A stretch of DNA of 64,000 bases from Lentisphaerae bacterium GWF2_50_93. GTDB lineage: Bacteria; Verrucomicrobiota; Lentisphaeria; Victivallales; GWF2-50-93. The first letter of the stretch is position 1. Each line of letters opens with the position of its first letter. The stretch lies in contig MHBI01000118.1 of assembly GCA_001804815.1 (NCBI GenBank), positions 30,082-94,081 on the forward strand. Reading direction: 5' to 3'. The position numbers and the translations under genes are program-made. The notes below the pieces were generated by a model that saw nothing but the letters and a program-made list of their open reading frames with translations, was not told the origin of the DNA and made no database searches. Of this stretch, positions 8,776 to 17,329 are shown piece after piece.

Positions 8776-9000
8776 ATGTTCAAATATCTGTTTATCATAT
8801 TGTTCCCGTTTTTAATCTTTTGCATATGGAGGACTCACAGGGACTATATATCAGGAAGGGTCTGGACAAGGAAAGGACACATTGAACGCGATAAGGCTCC
8901 GGTGACCTTTTGGTTTTATATGATCGTCGAGATCCTGATGCTGATTATTATACTGTCTATCGGGCTTTCTTCATTTCTAAGACTTATAATTAGAAAATAA
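8776..9000 (+). CDS. Small two-helix membrane protein, unknown
   Basis: This ORF of 74 codons has a hydrophobic N-terminal helix (FKYLFIILFPFLIFCIW), a basic middle (RTHRDYISGRVWTRKGH) and a second helix (MIVEILMLIIILSIGLSSFL). It ends 15 bases before the nitroreductase gene and reads the same way. No strong ribosome-binding site is seen; an upstream start at 8695 would add 27 residues of unlikely sequence running into the choloylglycine hydrolase remnant. I do not recognise a family. It may be a real small membrane protein or a chance ORF. Confidence 0.4.
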   Translation: MFKYLFIILFPFLIFCIWRTHRDYISGRVWTRKGHIERDKAPVTFWFYMIVEILMLIIILSIGLSSFLRLIIRK

Positions 9001-9015
9001 AAAAGGGGGAGGAAA

Positions 9016-9678
9016 ATGAAAACATTGAACTTGAAATTGATGTTGGCCTCGATCGCATTGGTGATGCTTGCGAATTTCGCAGGGGCCCAGGAACTCAGGG
9101 ACATGGCGCTTCCGGCGCCGAAGACCGAGGGGGGCAAGCCCCTCATGCAGGCGCTCAAGGAACGCCAGACTTCACGGGCCTACGACACAAAGAAGCTGCC
9201 TCTCCAGGTGCTCTCTGATCTGCTGTGGGCCGGCTTTGGAATAAACCGCCCGGATTCAGGCAAGAGGACAGCCCCGTCAACACGCAACTGGCAGGAAATT
9301 GACATCTATGTCGTCATGGAGGAAGGCACATATCTTTATGATGCCAAGGCCAACATCCTGAAGGCGGTTGCAAAAGGGGATCTCAGGAAGATGACGGGTC
9401 CGCAGGAGTTTGTTGCCCCAGCGCCAATCAATCTTGTCTTCGTGGCTGACACATCAAAGATGAAGGGCGCGTCCCAGGATGATCTGTCGCTGTATGCAGG
9501 CGCGGATGTCGGTTTCATAAGCCAGAACATATATCTGTTCTGTGCTTCAGAGGGGCTGGCAACGGTTGTGCGCGGCATGATCGGCGACAAGAAAGCTCTT
9601 GCAGAAGCCCTGAAACTTCCGGCGGAAAAGAAAATCATCCTGGCTCAGACCGTGGGATATCCGGCGCCAGTTAAGTAA
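9016..9678 (+). CDS. Exported SagB-type nitroreductase family protein
   Basis: The protein has a nitroreductase fold expected to bind FMN. The N-terminus (about residues 1-24, ending NFAGAQE) is a signal peptide, which is unusual for this mostly cytoplasmic family. Family blocks are visible: ERQTSRAYDTKKLP near residue 49, LSDLLWAGFGINRP, RTAPSTRNWQEIDIYVV, and a C-terminal GLATVVRGMIGD. The pattern is closest to the SagB-like/thiazole-oxidase branch. A ribosome-binding site GGGGGAGG lies just before the ATG. The substrate is unknown; export implies either a flavin carried across the membrane or a role in redox chemistry of periplasmic compounds. No other gene here explains it. Confidence 0.75.
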   Translation: MKTLNLKLMLASIALVMLANFAGAQELRDMALPAPKTEGGKPLMQALKERQTSRAYDTKKLPLQVLSDLLWAGFGINRPDSGKRTAPSTRNWQEIDIYVVMEEGTYLYDAKANILKAVAKGDLRKMTGPQEFVAPAPINLVFVADTSKMKGASQDDLSLYAGADVGFISQNIYLFCASEGLATVVRGMIGDKKALAEALKLPAEKKIILAQTVGYPAPVK

Positions 9679-9685
9679 TTTCCGA

Positions 9686-9786
9686 GGAGCGCCGGCATAC
9701 TTCGATGAACTCAGGACAGGTCTTGCCGGCAGTTATTTTAATAAAACAGTTAACACAGGGAAATGCCGGCAGGATGCCGGCGCTCC
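9686..9786. repeat. GGAG-headed inverted repeat pair
   Basis: GGAGCGCCGGCAT at 9686-9698 is repeated inverted as ATGCCGGCGCTCC at 9774-9786, a perfect 13-bp pair about 75 bases apart. Extra CTTGCCGGCA / TGCCGGCAGG arms lie inside. This resembles a REPIN, an inverted pair of REP units headed by GGAG. Related GGAGCGCTGGCGTCCCGCCGGC copies are at 38159 and 43645. It ends 7 bases before the next gene. Confidence 0.65.
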
Positions 9787-9793
9787 GTAAAAT

Positions 9794-10420
9794 ATGAGAT
9801 ACATCGCATCGATAATCTTATTTCTTATCCTCCTTGCCGGATCTGGCTGCACTTCCGTACGGACGGTGCCCATGATAACCGAGGAGGAGAACCAGCAGCT
9901 GCTGGATATGGTAAAAAGCAGGAAGGACAGGAAAAACAAGGACAGGGTCGTAATTGGAATTGTATATGAGAAGGACGAGGTGCTGCAGAGCTATGCCAGG
10001 GACTTGAAGAACTATTTCGAAATAACGGACTACGTGAAGGAGATCAACTACTCCCATGAACTGTCGAACAGGCCTGACTTCATCATACAGTACATAGAGC
10101 CATACCAGAAGACACGTATACCGATGATGGTGACAATCCCCTTCCATGTCCTCTCCATCGGCGTGATCCCGATGTACACCTATCTTGAGTGGGGATATAA
10201 TTTCACGCTGAAATCGACAAGCACCGAGAAGGAATATCCCGTTACGATAAGCGATTACTCGTATGGATTTTCCGGATGGCTCTGCCTCCTGATCAACTGG
10301 CTTCCCGGATTCAGCGCATATCATATAACCGGCGAGTACAAGCCTGTTGAAGTCGACTGCAGGCTTATTCTCCAGCTCCAGGACAGGAAGAAGGAAATAA
10401 TTAAATTCCGTTCAGAATAA
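9794..10420 (+). CDS. Predicted lipoprotein, unknown
   Basis: The N-terminus is a lipoprotein signal: a hydrophobic stretch, then LLAGSGC with the lipidated Cys at residue 19. The mature part begins with a Lys/Arg/Glu-rich segment (residues 30-65), followed by a mixed alpha/beta region and two hydrophobic stretches (IPFHVLSIGVIPMYTYLEW, about 113-131, and WLCLLINWLPGF, about 162-173). The ribosome-binding site is not obvious because a palindromic repeat runs up to the start. I do not recognise the family. Its overall plan resembles the lipoprotein at 50449, which also has a short secretory signal and mid-protein aromatic blocks, but I cannot claim homology. Confidence 0.7.
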   Translation: MRYIASIILFLILLAGSGCTSVRTVPMITEEENQQLLDMVKSRKDRKNKDRVVIGIVYEKDEVLQSYARDLKNYFEITDYVKEINYSHELSNRPDFIIQYIEPYQKTRIPMMVTIPFHVLSIGVIPMYTYLEWGYNFTLKSTSTEKEYPVTISDYSYGFSGWLCLLINWLPGFSAYHITGEYKPVEVDCRLILQLQDRKKEIIKFRSE

Positions 10421-10525
10421 AGAATCTCCTGGAATCCATCCCATCACCACCGCAGGCAACTGTGTATTACAGACATCCTCCATCGCCTCAATGAGGGCCG
10501 GATATTCTTTATAATAAAAGAAAAA
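10414..10525 (-). other. Coding-like stretch, possible gene remnant
   Basis: On the minus strand this stretch translates without stops as EYPALIEAMEDVCNTQLP then AVVMGWIPGDSLF and a stop at 10414. It has codon-like GC periodicity and lies in an otherwise empty gap (10421-10725). No start codon or upstream domain is present. It may be the tail of a lost gene; I cannot name the family. Confidence 0.25.
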
Positions 10526-10601
10526 TCAAATGTGAATTTTTAGAGGTTACCCTAGAGTAAATCCTGTAAGAAATCCTATATTAATGCGTATTGAAAGACA
10601 T

Positions 10602-10706
10602 GGATTGCTGGATGGATGGATTGCTGGATGGATGCTTGAAGAAAATCCCAGTTGAAATTTTTGAGCAGCCAATATTTCCCAACCTTCCAATCATCCGTCC
10701 ATCCCA
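10602..10706. repeat. GGATGGATTG-phased inverted repeat before the MoxR gene
   Basis: GGATTGCTGGATGGATGG units (10602-10631) are matched by inverted AATCATCCGTCCATCC units (10689-10704). The start codon of the FHA-MoxR gene follows 20 bases later. The same design stands before the genes at 3065 (half) and 12141 (full). The frame is open through it, but the protein-coding part starts at 10726. Confidence 0.5.
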
Positions 10707-10725
10707 ACAAAAAGGTTTATTGCAT

Positions 10726-12036
10726 ATGCCAACATTAAATGTCCAGAAAGGTTATAACAAGCAATCGGAAATAAAGCTGGACAGGGGGGAGTTCATAATT
10801 GGACGAGATCCCGCCTGTGATCTTGTCTTTGATTCCGGCGATGTTTCAAGAAAGCACACCAGGATAAACAACGATGGAAGCTGCGTGATTATAGAGGATC
10901 TTGGCAGTTCCAACGGCACATTTGTGAATTCCGCACCGATTGAAGGCAGCTACGAGCTGAAACACCTGGACGTGGTGCAGATCGGAGGGAATGTCTTTGT
11001 CTTCAACAACACGGATCTGGCGGTCGACACCGAGACCATGTCCATCAAGCGCCAGAGCGGAATGAGGACCTCGGAGTATTACACTCCTGACTTCATGACA
11101 CTGATGATAAAGAGGATAGAGACCAATATAAAAAGAGTTTTCAAGGGAAAGGACGAGGTCATAAGGAACGTTATCATCTGCCTGTTCGCCGACGGGCACC
11201 TGCTGATCGAGGACATACCCGGCGTAGGCAAGAGCATACTCGCCCAGGCGCTCGCCAAGTCCATACAGGGCGCCTACAAGAGGATACAGTTCACGCCGGA
11301 CATGATGCCATCCGACATAACGGGAATCAACATATACGACGACTCCCTCAAGGATTTCAGCTTCATACCGGGTCCTATCTTCGGAAACATCATCCTCGCC
11401 GATGAAATCAACAGGACGACACCGAGGACCCAGTCGAGTCTTCTGGAATGCATGTCCGACTCGGTCGTGACCATTGACGGCAAGCCGCACGTCCTTCCAA
11501 AACCCTTCTTTGTGATTGCGACCCAGAATCCGTCCGACTACCATGGCACATATCCGCTGCCTGAGCCGCAGCTCGACCGATTCCTGATGAGGATATCAAT
11601 CGGTTATCCTGAAAAGGAGGCGGAAAAGGAAATCCTTACATCCCAGATGAAACAGCATCCGTTGAATGAGATTTCATATGTCGTCAAGGCGACTGAGATC
11701 CTCCAGTGCCATTCCCTTGTCAGGCAGGTGCATGTGTCCGAACCGATAAAGGAATATATCCTGGGCATCGCCGAAGCCACAAGGAAGCATCCCTCTCTCT
11801 CGAACGGATGCAGTCCCAGGGCCTCCCTTGCGCTCATGAGGGCGAGCCAGAGCCTGGCGGCATATCATGGCAGGCAGTATGTGATGCCAAGGGACGTAAG
11901 GGAGCTGGTTCCGACCGTGCTCGCCCACAGGGTTTCCATGAAACTGCGTTCCCAGGGTGAATTCAAGAACTCGTTCGACGTCCTGAAGGATGTCCTGGAA
12001 AAAATACCCGTCAAGGAAGAAGAACAGAAACTTTAG
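10726..12036 (+). CDS. FHA domain fused to MoxR-type AAA+ ATPase
   Basis: Residues 1-95 form an FHA phosphothreonine-binding domain, with the core GRDPACDLVF, SRKH and GSSNGTFVN. The rest is a MoxR AAA+ ATPase with Walker A GVGKS at 166-170, Walker B LADEINRTTPRTQSSLLE around D226-E227, and the typical ATQNP and DRFLMR motifs. MoxR ATPases act as chaperone-like factors for partner proteins, usually with vWA or DUF58 proteins. The partner genes DUF58 and transglutaminase follow. The FHA fusion suggests control by a Ser/Thr kinase. The ATG at 10726 has AAAGG at 10711-10715; a longer TTG-start frame at 10591 runs through a repeat and is rejected. Confidence 0.9.
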   Translation: MPTLNVQKGYNKQSEIKLDRGEFIIGRDPACDLVFDSGDVSRKHTRINNDGSCVIIEDLGSSNGTFVNSAPIEGSYELKHLDVVQIGGNVFVFNNTDLAVDTETMSIKRQSGMRTSEYYTPDFMTLMIKRIETNIKRVFKGKDEVIRNVIICLFADGHLLIEDIPGVGKSILAQALAKSIQGAYKRIQFTPDMMPSDITGINIYDDSLKDFSFIPGPIFGNIILADEINRTTPRTQSSLLECMSDSVVTIDGKPHVLPKPFFVIATQNPSDYHGTYPLPEPQLDRFLMRISIGYPEKEAEKEILTSQMKQHPLNEISYVVKATEILQCHSLVRQVHVSEPIKEYILGIAEATRKHPSLSNGCSPRASLALMRASQSLAAYHGRQYVMPRDVRELVPTVLAHRVSMKLRSQGEFKNSFDVLKDVLEKIPVKEEEQKL

Positions 12037-12043
12037 TAAGAAG

Positions 12044-12127
12044 GATTATTGGATTACTGGATTTTTGGAATATTGCTTTATCCAAAACCCAACAATCCAA
12101 TCATCCATTAATCCAACAACCCAATTT
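12044..12127. repeat. GGATT/AATCC inverted repeat before the DUF58 gene
   Basis: GGATTATTGGATTACTGGATTTTTGG-like units at 12044-12069 are mirrored by CCAACAATCCAATCATCC-type units at 12087-12119. The result is a large imperfect inverted repeat inside the MoxR operon, between gene stop and ribosome-binding site. Confidence 0.5.
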
Positions 12128-12140
12128 AGAAGGTTTTCCC

Positions 12141-13364
12141 ATGCTTCCATTTTCACCCACTGCCAGAGGATGGGCGATGATTTTCCTGTGCTTCGCCTCT
12201 CTCGGGGTGTCTCTGTCCAACATCAATCTTGCGGCGGGAATAACGGCGGCGGGATTCTTCGCGGTCCTTGGGGCGAGTTTCATAATGTCGCTTCTTTCCA
12301 TAAGGAAAATCGATGTATGGAGGAGCCCCGGTTCGGACTGCTGCGCGGGTGAAAAGATCATCCTTCCAATCACCGTCAGGAACAGGGGCAGGATAACAAG
12401 GCAGTCATTCGTGATAAGGGAGAAGCTGCCCTTCTCCGACAGCCCTCTCGGCAGCGTGGCCGTTGAACCGCTCAAGCCCGGGGAGACCCGTCTCATCAAC
12501 CGCGAATTCAACGCCGTCACAAGGGGAAACTACAGTCTTGAAAGGATATATCTCATCGGAGGGGATCCCGCCGGACTGTTCAGGAGGGTCAGGAAGTTCA
12601 AGTTCCACGAGGAGATCACTGTCTATCCTGAGATATTTCCGGTCTCCTGGATGCCGATATTCAAGAAGAACAAGATACAGGCTTCCACCTCCGGAAAGCC
12701 GATCGGCGTATCCGGACTCGGAGAGGAGTTCTTCGGCGTGAGGGAATACAGGACTTCCGACAGCATGCGTTTCATCCACTGGAAGGCGACCGCCAAGCAG
12801 AAGAAGCTGATGGTGCGCGAATTCGAATCGCACTCGTCGGTGACCCTATGCATACTCCTCGACACTGAAAGAAGGAGGACCGGACTCAATCCCATTGTCA
12901 ACAACTTCGAGCATCTCGTGAAGACCGCAGCGACCATAACCAACTATGTATGCGGTATGTACTGCCGGATAATGTTCATCGCCCCTGACGGCAGGACAGG
13001 CGAGACAGTCATCCTCAACGGGACAGGCGCTGGACTTAGGAGGGAGATACTGGACCTTCTTTCAATGATCCAGACGTCTTCCACAAGCCTGGACCAGCTC
13101 ATGGAGACTGCCGAATCCGCGGTTCCTCCCAATTCAATACTGTACTGCCTGACCCTCTCTGAAAACCAGAAATTGTCCGACCGTTTCGACTTCCTGATGC
13201 AGCGTGGTGTCGACATCAGATGGATATCGGCGCCGATGGAGAATTTCTTCGCGCCCTATAAGATCTCAAACAAGTCCATTGAGTCCTATTCCAGATATAC
13301 TGCAGTCCCGCCGGGAGTGCTGGACATCAACTCGAACATTCCAAGGGTACTGACATATGGCTGA
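12141..13364 (+). CDS. DUF58 membrane protein of the MoxR operon
   Basis: Two hydrophobic helices occupy residues 8-50. A beta-rich region follows (ITVRNRGRITRQSF...FNAVTRGNYSLERI). The DUF58 signature GLGEEFFGVREYRTSD then RFIHWKATAKQKKLMVREFE lies at about residues 193-232. A vWA-like fold would follow but without a clear metal site. Proteins of this kind partner MoxR ATPases in a module of unknown exact role, often linked to cell envelope or stress. The start has AAGG at 12130-12133. The gene end overlaps the transglutaminase gene start by 8 bases, indicating translational coupling. Confidence 0.85.
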   Translation: MLPFSPTARGWAMIFLCFASLGVSLSNINLAAGITAAGFFAVLGASFIMSLLSIRKIDVWRSPGSDCCAGEKIILPITVRNRGRITRQSFVIREKLPFSDSPLGSVAVEPLKPGETRLINREFNAVTRGNYSLERIYLIGGDPAGLFRRVRKFKFHEEITVYPEIFPVSWMPIFKKNKIQASTSGKPIGVSGLGEEFFGVREYRTSDSMRFIHWKATAKQKKLMVREFESHSSVTLCILLDTERRRTGLNPIVNNFEHLVKTAATITNYVCGMYCRIMFIAPDGRTGETVILNGTGAGLRREILDLLSMIQTSSTSLDQLMETAESAVPPNSILYCLTLSENQKLSDRFDFLMQRGVDIRWISAPMENFFAPYKISNKSIESYSRYTAVPPGVLDINSNIPRVLTYG

Positions 13365-15837
13365 AGCGGCTTTAAAGAAGAAATCCTATATGCTGTCAAA
13401 GACGGCTGTACATCTGCTGAGCTGCATCTTTTTCACAATGGCGGCGACTTCCGCGATCTGGCAGTATGGCAATCCCAAGCTCGCCCATCTGATCATCATG
13501 TCCTCCCTTGCCGCAGGCGCCTCTATCTTCATCAGCAGGAAAATCCTGGGACTGACAACACGCAAGATAATCCAGGTCTCCATCCTCGCTCTTGCCATGG
13601 CGTGGCTCATATACCGCGCATCCTCCCATGTCACCATCGAAAAATATCTCATAGAGTTCCTGTGCATCATCGGAGTCAGCTTCGGGACGACCTTGAACAT
13701 GAAGGACTATGGAATACAGTGCATGCTCAGCGTGATCCTCGTCATCTGCGGATCCGTCTTTCCGAGGGATGCCTTCATCTACTGCCTGCCGGTGCTGCTC
13801 GTCTCGGGGCTCATAATGCTTTATTCTTCCAGGCTTATCCCGCTGGCCGGAGACTACTCCATAAAGTTCTCCCTCAAGCCCCTGTCGCAGAACTGGAACT
13901 ACTTCGCCATCCATGCCACGATTGCGATCATTCTATGGATCTACTTCTGCTCGTTTTTCCCATCGCCGACTAAAACTGGAGCAGGATTTGTGACAACATC
14001 GATCATGAGCGAGAACGTCAACTATCTACCTCCTGAATACGGCAGCTGGTTCAAGGCGGAACTGATGGCCTCCTCGAGTACGGGGACGACTGTGCAGGAT
14101 ACTCCCATGAAGCCGACGTCAGCCGGAAAGACAGGAAACCAGGTCACCGATAATGCCAATTCCGAGGACAAGGTAGACGGGGACGGCAGCGGAGGAGGAC
14201 TTCCTGGAGACGACCTGGTATTCAGGGTGAAATCACCGGTCAAAATGTACTGGCTGGGTTCATTGTATGACGCATATGACGGCCACAAATGGCTGGCTAC
14301 TCCTGAAATGAAGAAGCAGAAGATCAAATCATACCTGGAGGACTATTCCGGAAATTCGATCTACCAGAGCTACACCCTGGTGAAAATGTATTCCCCTGTC
14401 CTCTACGGCGCATTCATGCCGAGATACTTCGAGTTTCCGTTCAACACAAGCTACCAGGTCGAGAACACCTTCTACAATTGCAGGCTGCTGAACCCGGAAT
14501 CAGTAAAGCTCCCCATGACCTACTCTGTCATCTCCACAAGCTTCACCGTTGAAAACGCAGACAAGGCCTTCAAGCCTGAGCGTCTATGGTTTGAAAAACT
14601 CAAGAAGGAGCATTATACGGCTGTTCCAAAGGAGATTACCAGCAGAAGACTGCAGGATCTCGCATCATCCGTAACTGCCAAAGGCGGAACAAAATATGAC
14701 AAGGCCATCCTGCTGCGTGACTATCTCAGGAACAATTTCAAGTACAGGATGGACGCCAAGAAGATTCCTGAAGACAGGGAGATAGCCGATTATTTCCTTT
14801 TTGAGATGAAGGAGGGCAACTGCCAACATTACGCGACCACTCTTGCAGTACTGGCGCGGCTGAACGGGATCCCCTCGCGCCTGGCCCTGGGGTTCTCACC
14901 TGGCAACTACAATACCCTGAGCGGCGCTTTCGAGGTCTATGAATACCATGCGCATGCCTGGGCCCAGCTGTTCATCGAAGGGAAGGGATGGCTGACATTC
15001 GATGGCACGCCTCCGGGACAGGTCATATCAAGGACAAGTCCCATGCTGATCGGATCCCTGAAGGATCCTTTCGGCGATGAATGGAAGCTGGTTCCACCCG
15101 AAATAACAGAACACACCAAGGCCTTTGTGACCTCGAAGGCAGGCAAGACAGCTGCATTGATGGAAGAAAAGAACAAGGACATCCCGCAGCCCAGCCTCCT
15201 GCAGAGGATTGCCGCGAACATTCCGGTTACGGAACAGGAACTTAAAACCACGGTCAGCAGGCTCTCCGGTGAAAATCCATACGAACAGCAGCAAAATACG
15301 GCGGGCAGTATCCAGAAGATGAAGGTCATGTGGAATGATTTGAAGCATAACGCCTCCGTGATGTGGAACCTCTTCATCAACGGGGTGAAGAAAGTGCTTT
15401 TCTGGCTTGTCGGATTCAACGGACTCCTGACGATGCTGTCCATCCTGGGCGTCTGCTTCATATACCTGGTCGTCCTGAAGATAAGGAATTTCCTGAGGCG
15501 CAGGAGGAGGATCAGGAAATGCCTCGCCATCATTGAAAGGTTCCACAGCTTTTCAGAGAAGCATCCTGCTGAAAACATCAACCTCTGCTACAGGATCACC
15601 CGCGAGCTGCTGGAGCTCTCGGGTCTCAGGAGGGATCATAACATGGAGCTCTTCGACTACGGCGCCTCCCTTGAAAGGCTCGACTACAACCTCAGCAAGG
15701 ACGTCTGCGTCATCTTCCTGATATATTCAAAGATAAGCTACGGGACGTCCGAACCGAACAGGGATGATGTCGAAACAGTCCTTCAGAGGATTACACGGAT
15801 CCGCAACAATCTCAGGAACAACCTGAACCTGATTTAG
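13357..15837 (+). CDS. Membrane transglutaminase-like protein
   Basis: This is the third member of the MoxR-DUF58-transglutaminase operon. About six hydrophobic helices fill residues 10-205. A large extracytoplasmic part includes a transglutaminase-like cysteine protease core with the triad C489 (EGNCQHYATT), H533 (EYHAHAWAQ) and D549 (TFDGTPPG). A further helix (KKVLFWLVGFNGLLTMLSIL, about 671-690) leads to a basic cytoplasmic tail with a DUF4129-like helical region. At 826 residues the length is normal for this family. It may cross-link or cleave envelope proteins; the substrate is unknown. Only 5 bases separate its stop from the convergent sulfatase stop, leaving no room for a usual terminator between them. 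Confidence 0.88.
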   Translation: MAEAALKKKSYMLSKTAVHLLSCIFFTMAATSAIWQYGNPKLAHLIIMSSLAAGASIFISRKILGLTTRKIIQVSILALAMAWLIYRASSHVTIEKYLIEFLCIIGVSFGTTLNMKDYGIQCMLSVILVICGSVFPRDAFIYCLPVLLVSGLIMLYSSRLIPLAGDYSIKFSLKPLSQNWNYFAIHATIAIILWIYFCSFFPSPTKTGAGFVTTSIMSENVNYLPPEYGSWFKAELMASSSTGTTVQDTPMKPTSAGKTGNQVTDNANSEDKVDGDGSGGGLPGDDLVFRVKSPVKMYWLGSLYDAYDGHKWLATPEMKKQKIKSYLEDYSGNSIYQSYTLVKMYSPVLYGAFMPRYFEFPFNTSYQVENTFYNCRLLNPESVKLPMTYSVISTSFTVENADKAFKPERLWFEKLKKEHYTAVPKEITSRRLQDLASSVTAKGGTKYDKAILLRDYLRNNFKYRMDAKKIPEDREIADYFLFEMKEGNCQHYATTLAVLARLNGIPSRLALGFSPGNYNTLSGAFEVYEYHAHAWAQLFIEGKGWLTFDGTPPGQVISRTSPMLIGSLKDPFGDEWKLVPPEITEHTKAFVTSKAGKTAALMEEKNKDIPQPSLLQRIAANIPVTEQELKTTVSRLSGENPYEQQQNTAGSIQKMKVMWNDLKHNASVMWNLFINGVKKVLFWLVGFNGLLTMLSILGVCFIYLVVLKIRNFLRRRRRIRKCLAIIERFHSFSEKHPAENINLCYRITRELLELSGLRRDHNMELFDYGASLERLDYNLSKDVCVIFLIYSKISYGTSEPNRDDVETVLQRITRIRNNLRNNLNLI

Positions 15838-15842
15838 ATGTT

Positions 15843-17300
15843 TTATTTGAACTTCCCGATCGTGTCCAGCACACTCTTCACCGGACGCCCTATGACCAGC
15901 TTCCTCCCGTCGGAGAATCCTTCTTCGCGTCCCTTCAGCTCTTCAATCATCGTGCTGCGCCATTTCTTCAGGCTGGCTGCGAATTTCGCGGACGATGCAA
16001 GATCGTTGAGTTCATTTGGATCCTTGTCGAGATTGAAAAGCTGTTCATGCCCGTTCCCGCTGAACCAGACATACTTCTCGCGCCCGTCTGTCAGATAGTG
16101 GGCCGAACCCTGGTATGGAACTCCATGTTCTCCGTGTATGCATGGATGTATTTCCCTGTCCTTGCCGCAGGCGTTGTCCAGGAAGCTTTTCCCTTCCACG
16201 GAATCAGGCACCTCGAGGCCGGCGCATTCAAGCAGGGTGGGCATTACGTCCCTCAGCTCTATGGCTCTTCCACTGACATGGTTTCTTCTTATATCGCCTC
16301 CTTCCGGACCTTTCAGGATCAGAGGAACTCTGGCCGACCCTTCATACGGGAAGCTTTTCCTGAAGAGATCATGGTCGCCCATGAGGTCTCCGTGATCTGA
16401 GACAAAGCAGACATAGCTGTTCTTAAACTGTCCGTACATCTGCAGCGTCTCGAAGAACCTGTTCATCTGATGGTCTATGTGGGTCATTTGCCCATAATAT
16501 CCGGCGCGTGCGCTCCGGAGGATTTCAGGTGCCATTTTCCCGTACCAGAGATCGGGGCGGCTGGGCTGTGCGCATTTCGCAAACATTTCGCTCCATTTCC
16601 CGACCGGTGGTGGAGGCATTTCCACGTCCTTGTAGAGCTCGTACGCCCAGGCCGGAGGATCAATAGGTGGATGAGGACGGTGCAGCGACATGAACATGAA
16701 AAAAGGTTTCGTAGGATCCCTCTTCTTCAGGAACTCAATTGACTGTGAAACTACGAAATTGGTCGGATGCGTGTGTTCCGGCTTGTCCCATGGACGTACG
16801 GTATACGAGTTGCAGTTCATTCCATGTTCGAAATCGTTCGCGTCACGGCCAAGCTGCTGCCTCAACCAGGGATGATAATCGTCAACCATGTCATAGTCGC
16901 ATGGATGCTTGTCGTGTGCATGGTGCAGGAATCCGTCATGAAGTATGACATTCTCGAATCCTACACGGTTGCGTTCAGGATAGACATGCATCTTGCCTAT
17001 TGCCTGGGTCTGGTATCCCTGGCGCGTGAATTCGGAGGCTATGGTAACCGGATAATTCCACGGCACTCCGTCCCTGTAGCCTATCCTCCCATGAGTCTCC
17101 TGCGTGAGACCGGTAAGAAGCGAGGCCCTTGCCGCTATGCATGTCGGACATGCCGCATAAGCATGTGAAAACCGCGCTCCCTCCTGTGCAAGCTTGTCCA
17201 GATATGGCGTCCTGACAACTGGATGCCCATCAATTCCGAGACAGTCACCCCTCCATTGATCAACGCATATCAGGATTACATTAGGTTTGTTCTGAGTCAT
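15843..17300 (-). CDS. Sulfatase with CIAAR formylglycine motif
   Basis: This is a type I arylsulfatase-fold enzyme that hydrolyses sulfate esters on a carbohydrate. The motif to be converted to formylglycine is C54-I-A-A-R58, with Ala replacing the common Pro, followed by ASLLTG. Metal-binding blocks are visible: VDQWRGD near the N-terminus, IGKMHVYP, and VSDHGDLMGDHDLF. I place the start at 17300 (MTQNKPN) because GAAGGG lies 6 bases before it; ATG 17306 touches that site. It has no signal peptide, like its neighbour. It is the last gene of a seven-gene minus-strand operon, 29 bases after the previous sulfatase start region. Confidence 0.9.
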   Translation of the reverse strand: MTQNKPNVILICVDQWRGDCLGIDGHPVVRTPYLDKLAQEGARFSHAYAACPTCIAARASLLTGLTQETHGRIGYRDGVPWNYPVTIASEFTRQGYQTQAIGKMHVYPERNRVGFENVILHDGFLHHAHDKHPCDYDMVDDYHPWLRQQLGRDANDFEHGMNCNSYTVRPWDKPEHTHPTNFVVSQSIEFLKKRDPTKPFFMFMSLHRPHPPIDPPAWAYELYKDVEMPPPPVGKWSEMFAKCAQPSRPDLWYGKMAPEILRSARAGYYGQMTHIDHQMNRFFETLQMYGQFKNSYVCFVSDHGDLMGDHDLFRKSFPYEGSARVPLILKGPEGGDIRRNHVSGRAIELRDVMPTLLECAGLEVPDSVEGKSFLDNACGKDREIHPCIHGEHGVPYQGSAHYLTDGREKYVWFSGNGHEQLFNLDKDPNELNDLASSAKFAASLKKWRSTMIEELKGREEGFSDGRKLVIGRPVKSVLDTIGKFK

Positions 17301-17329
17301 TGTCATCCCTTCAAATTAAGATAGTTTTT

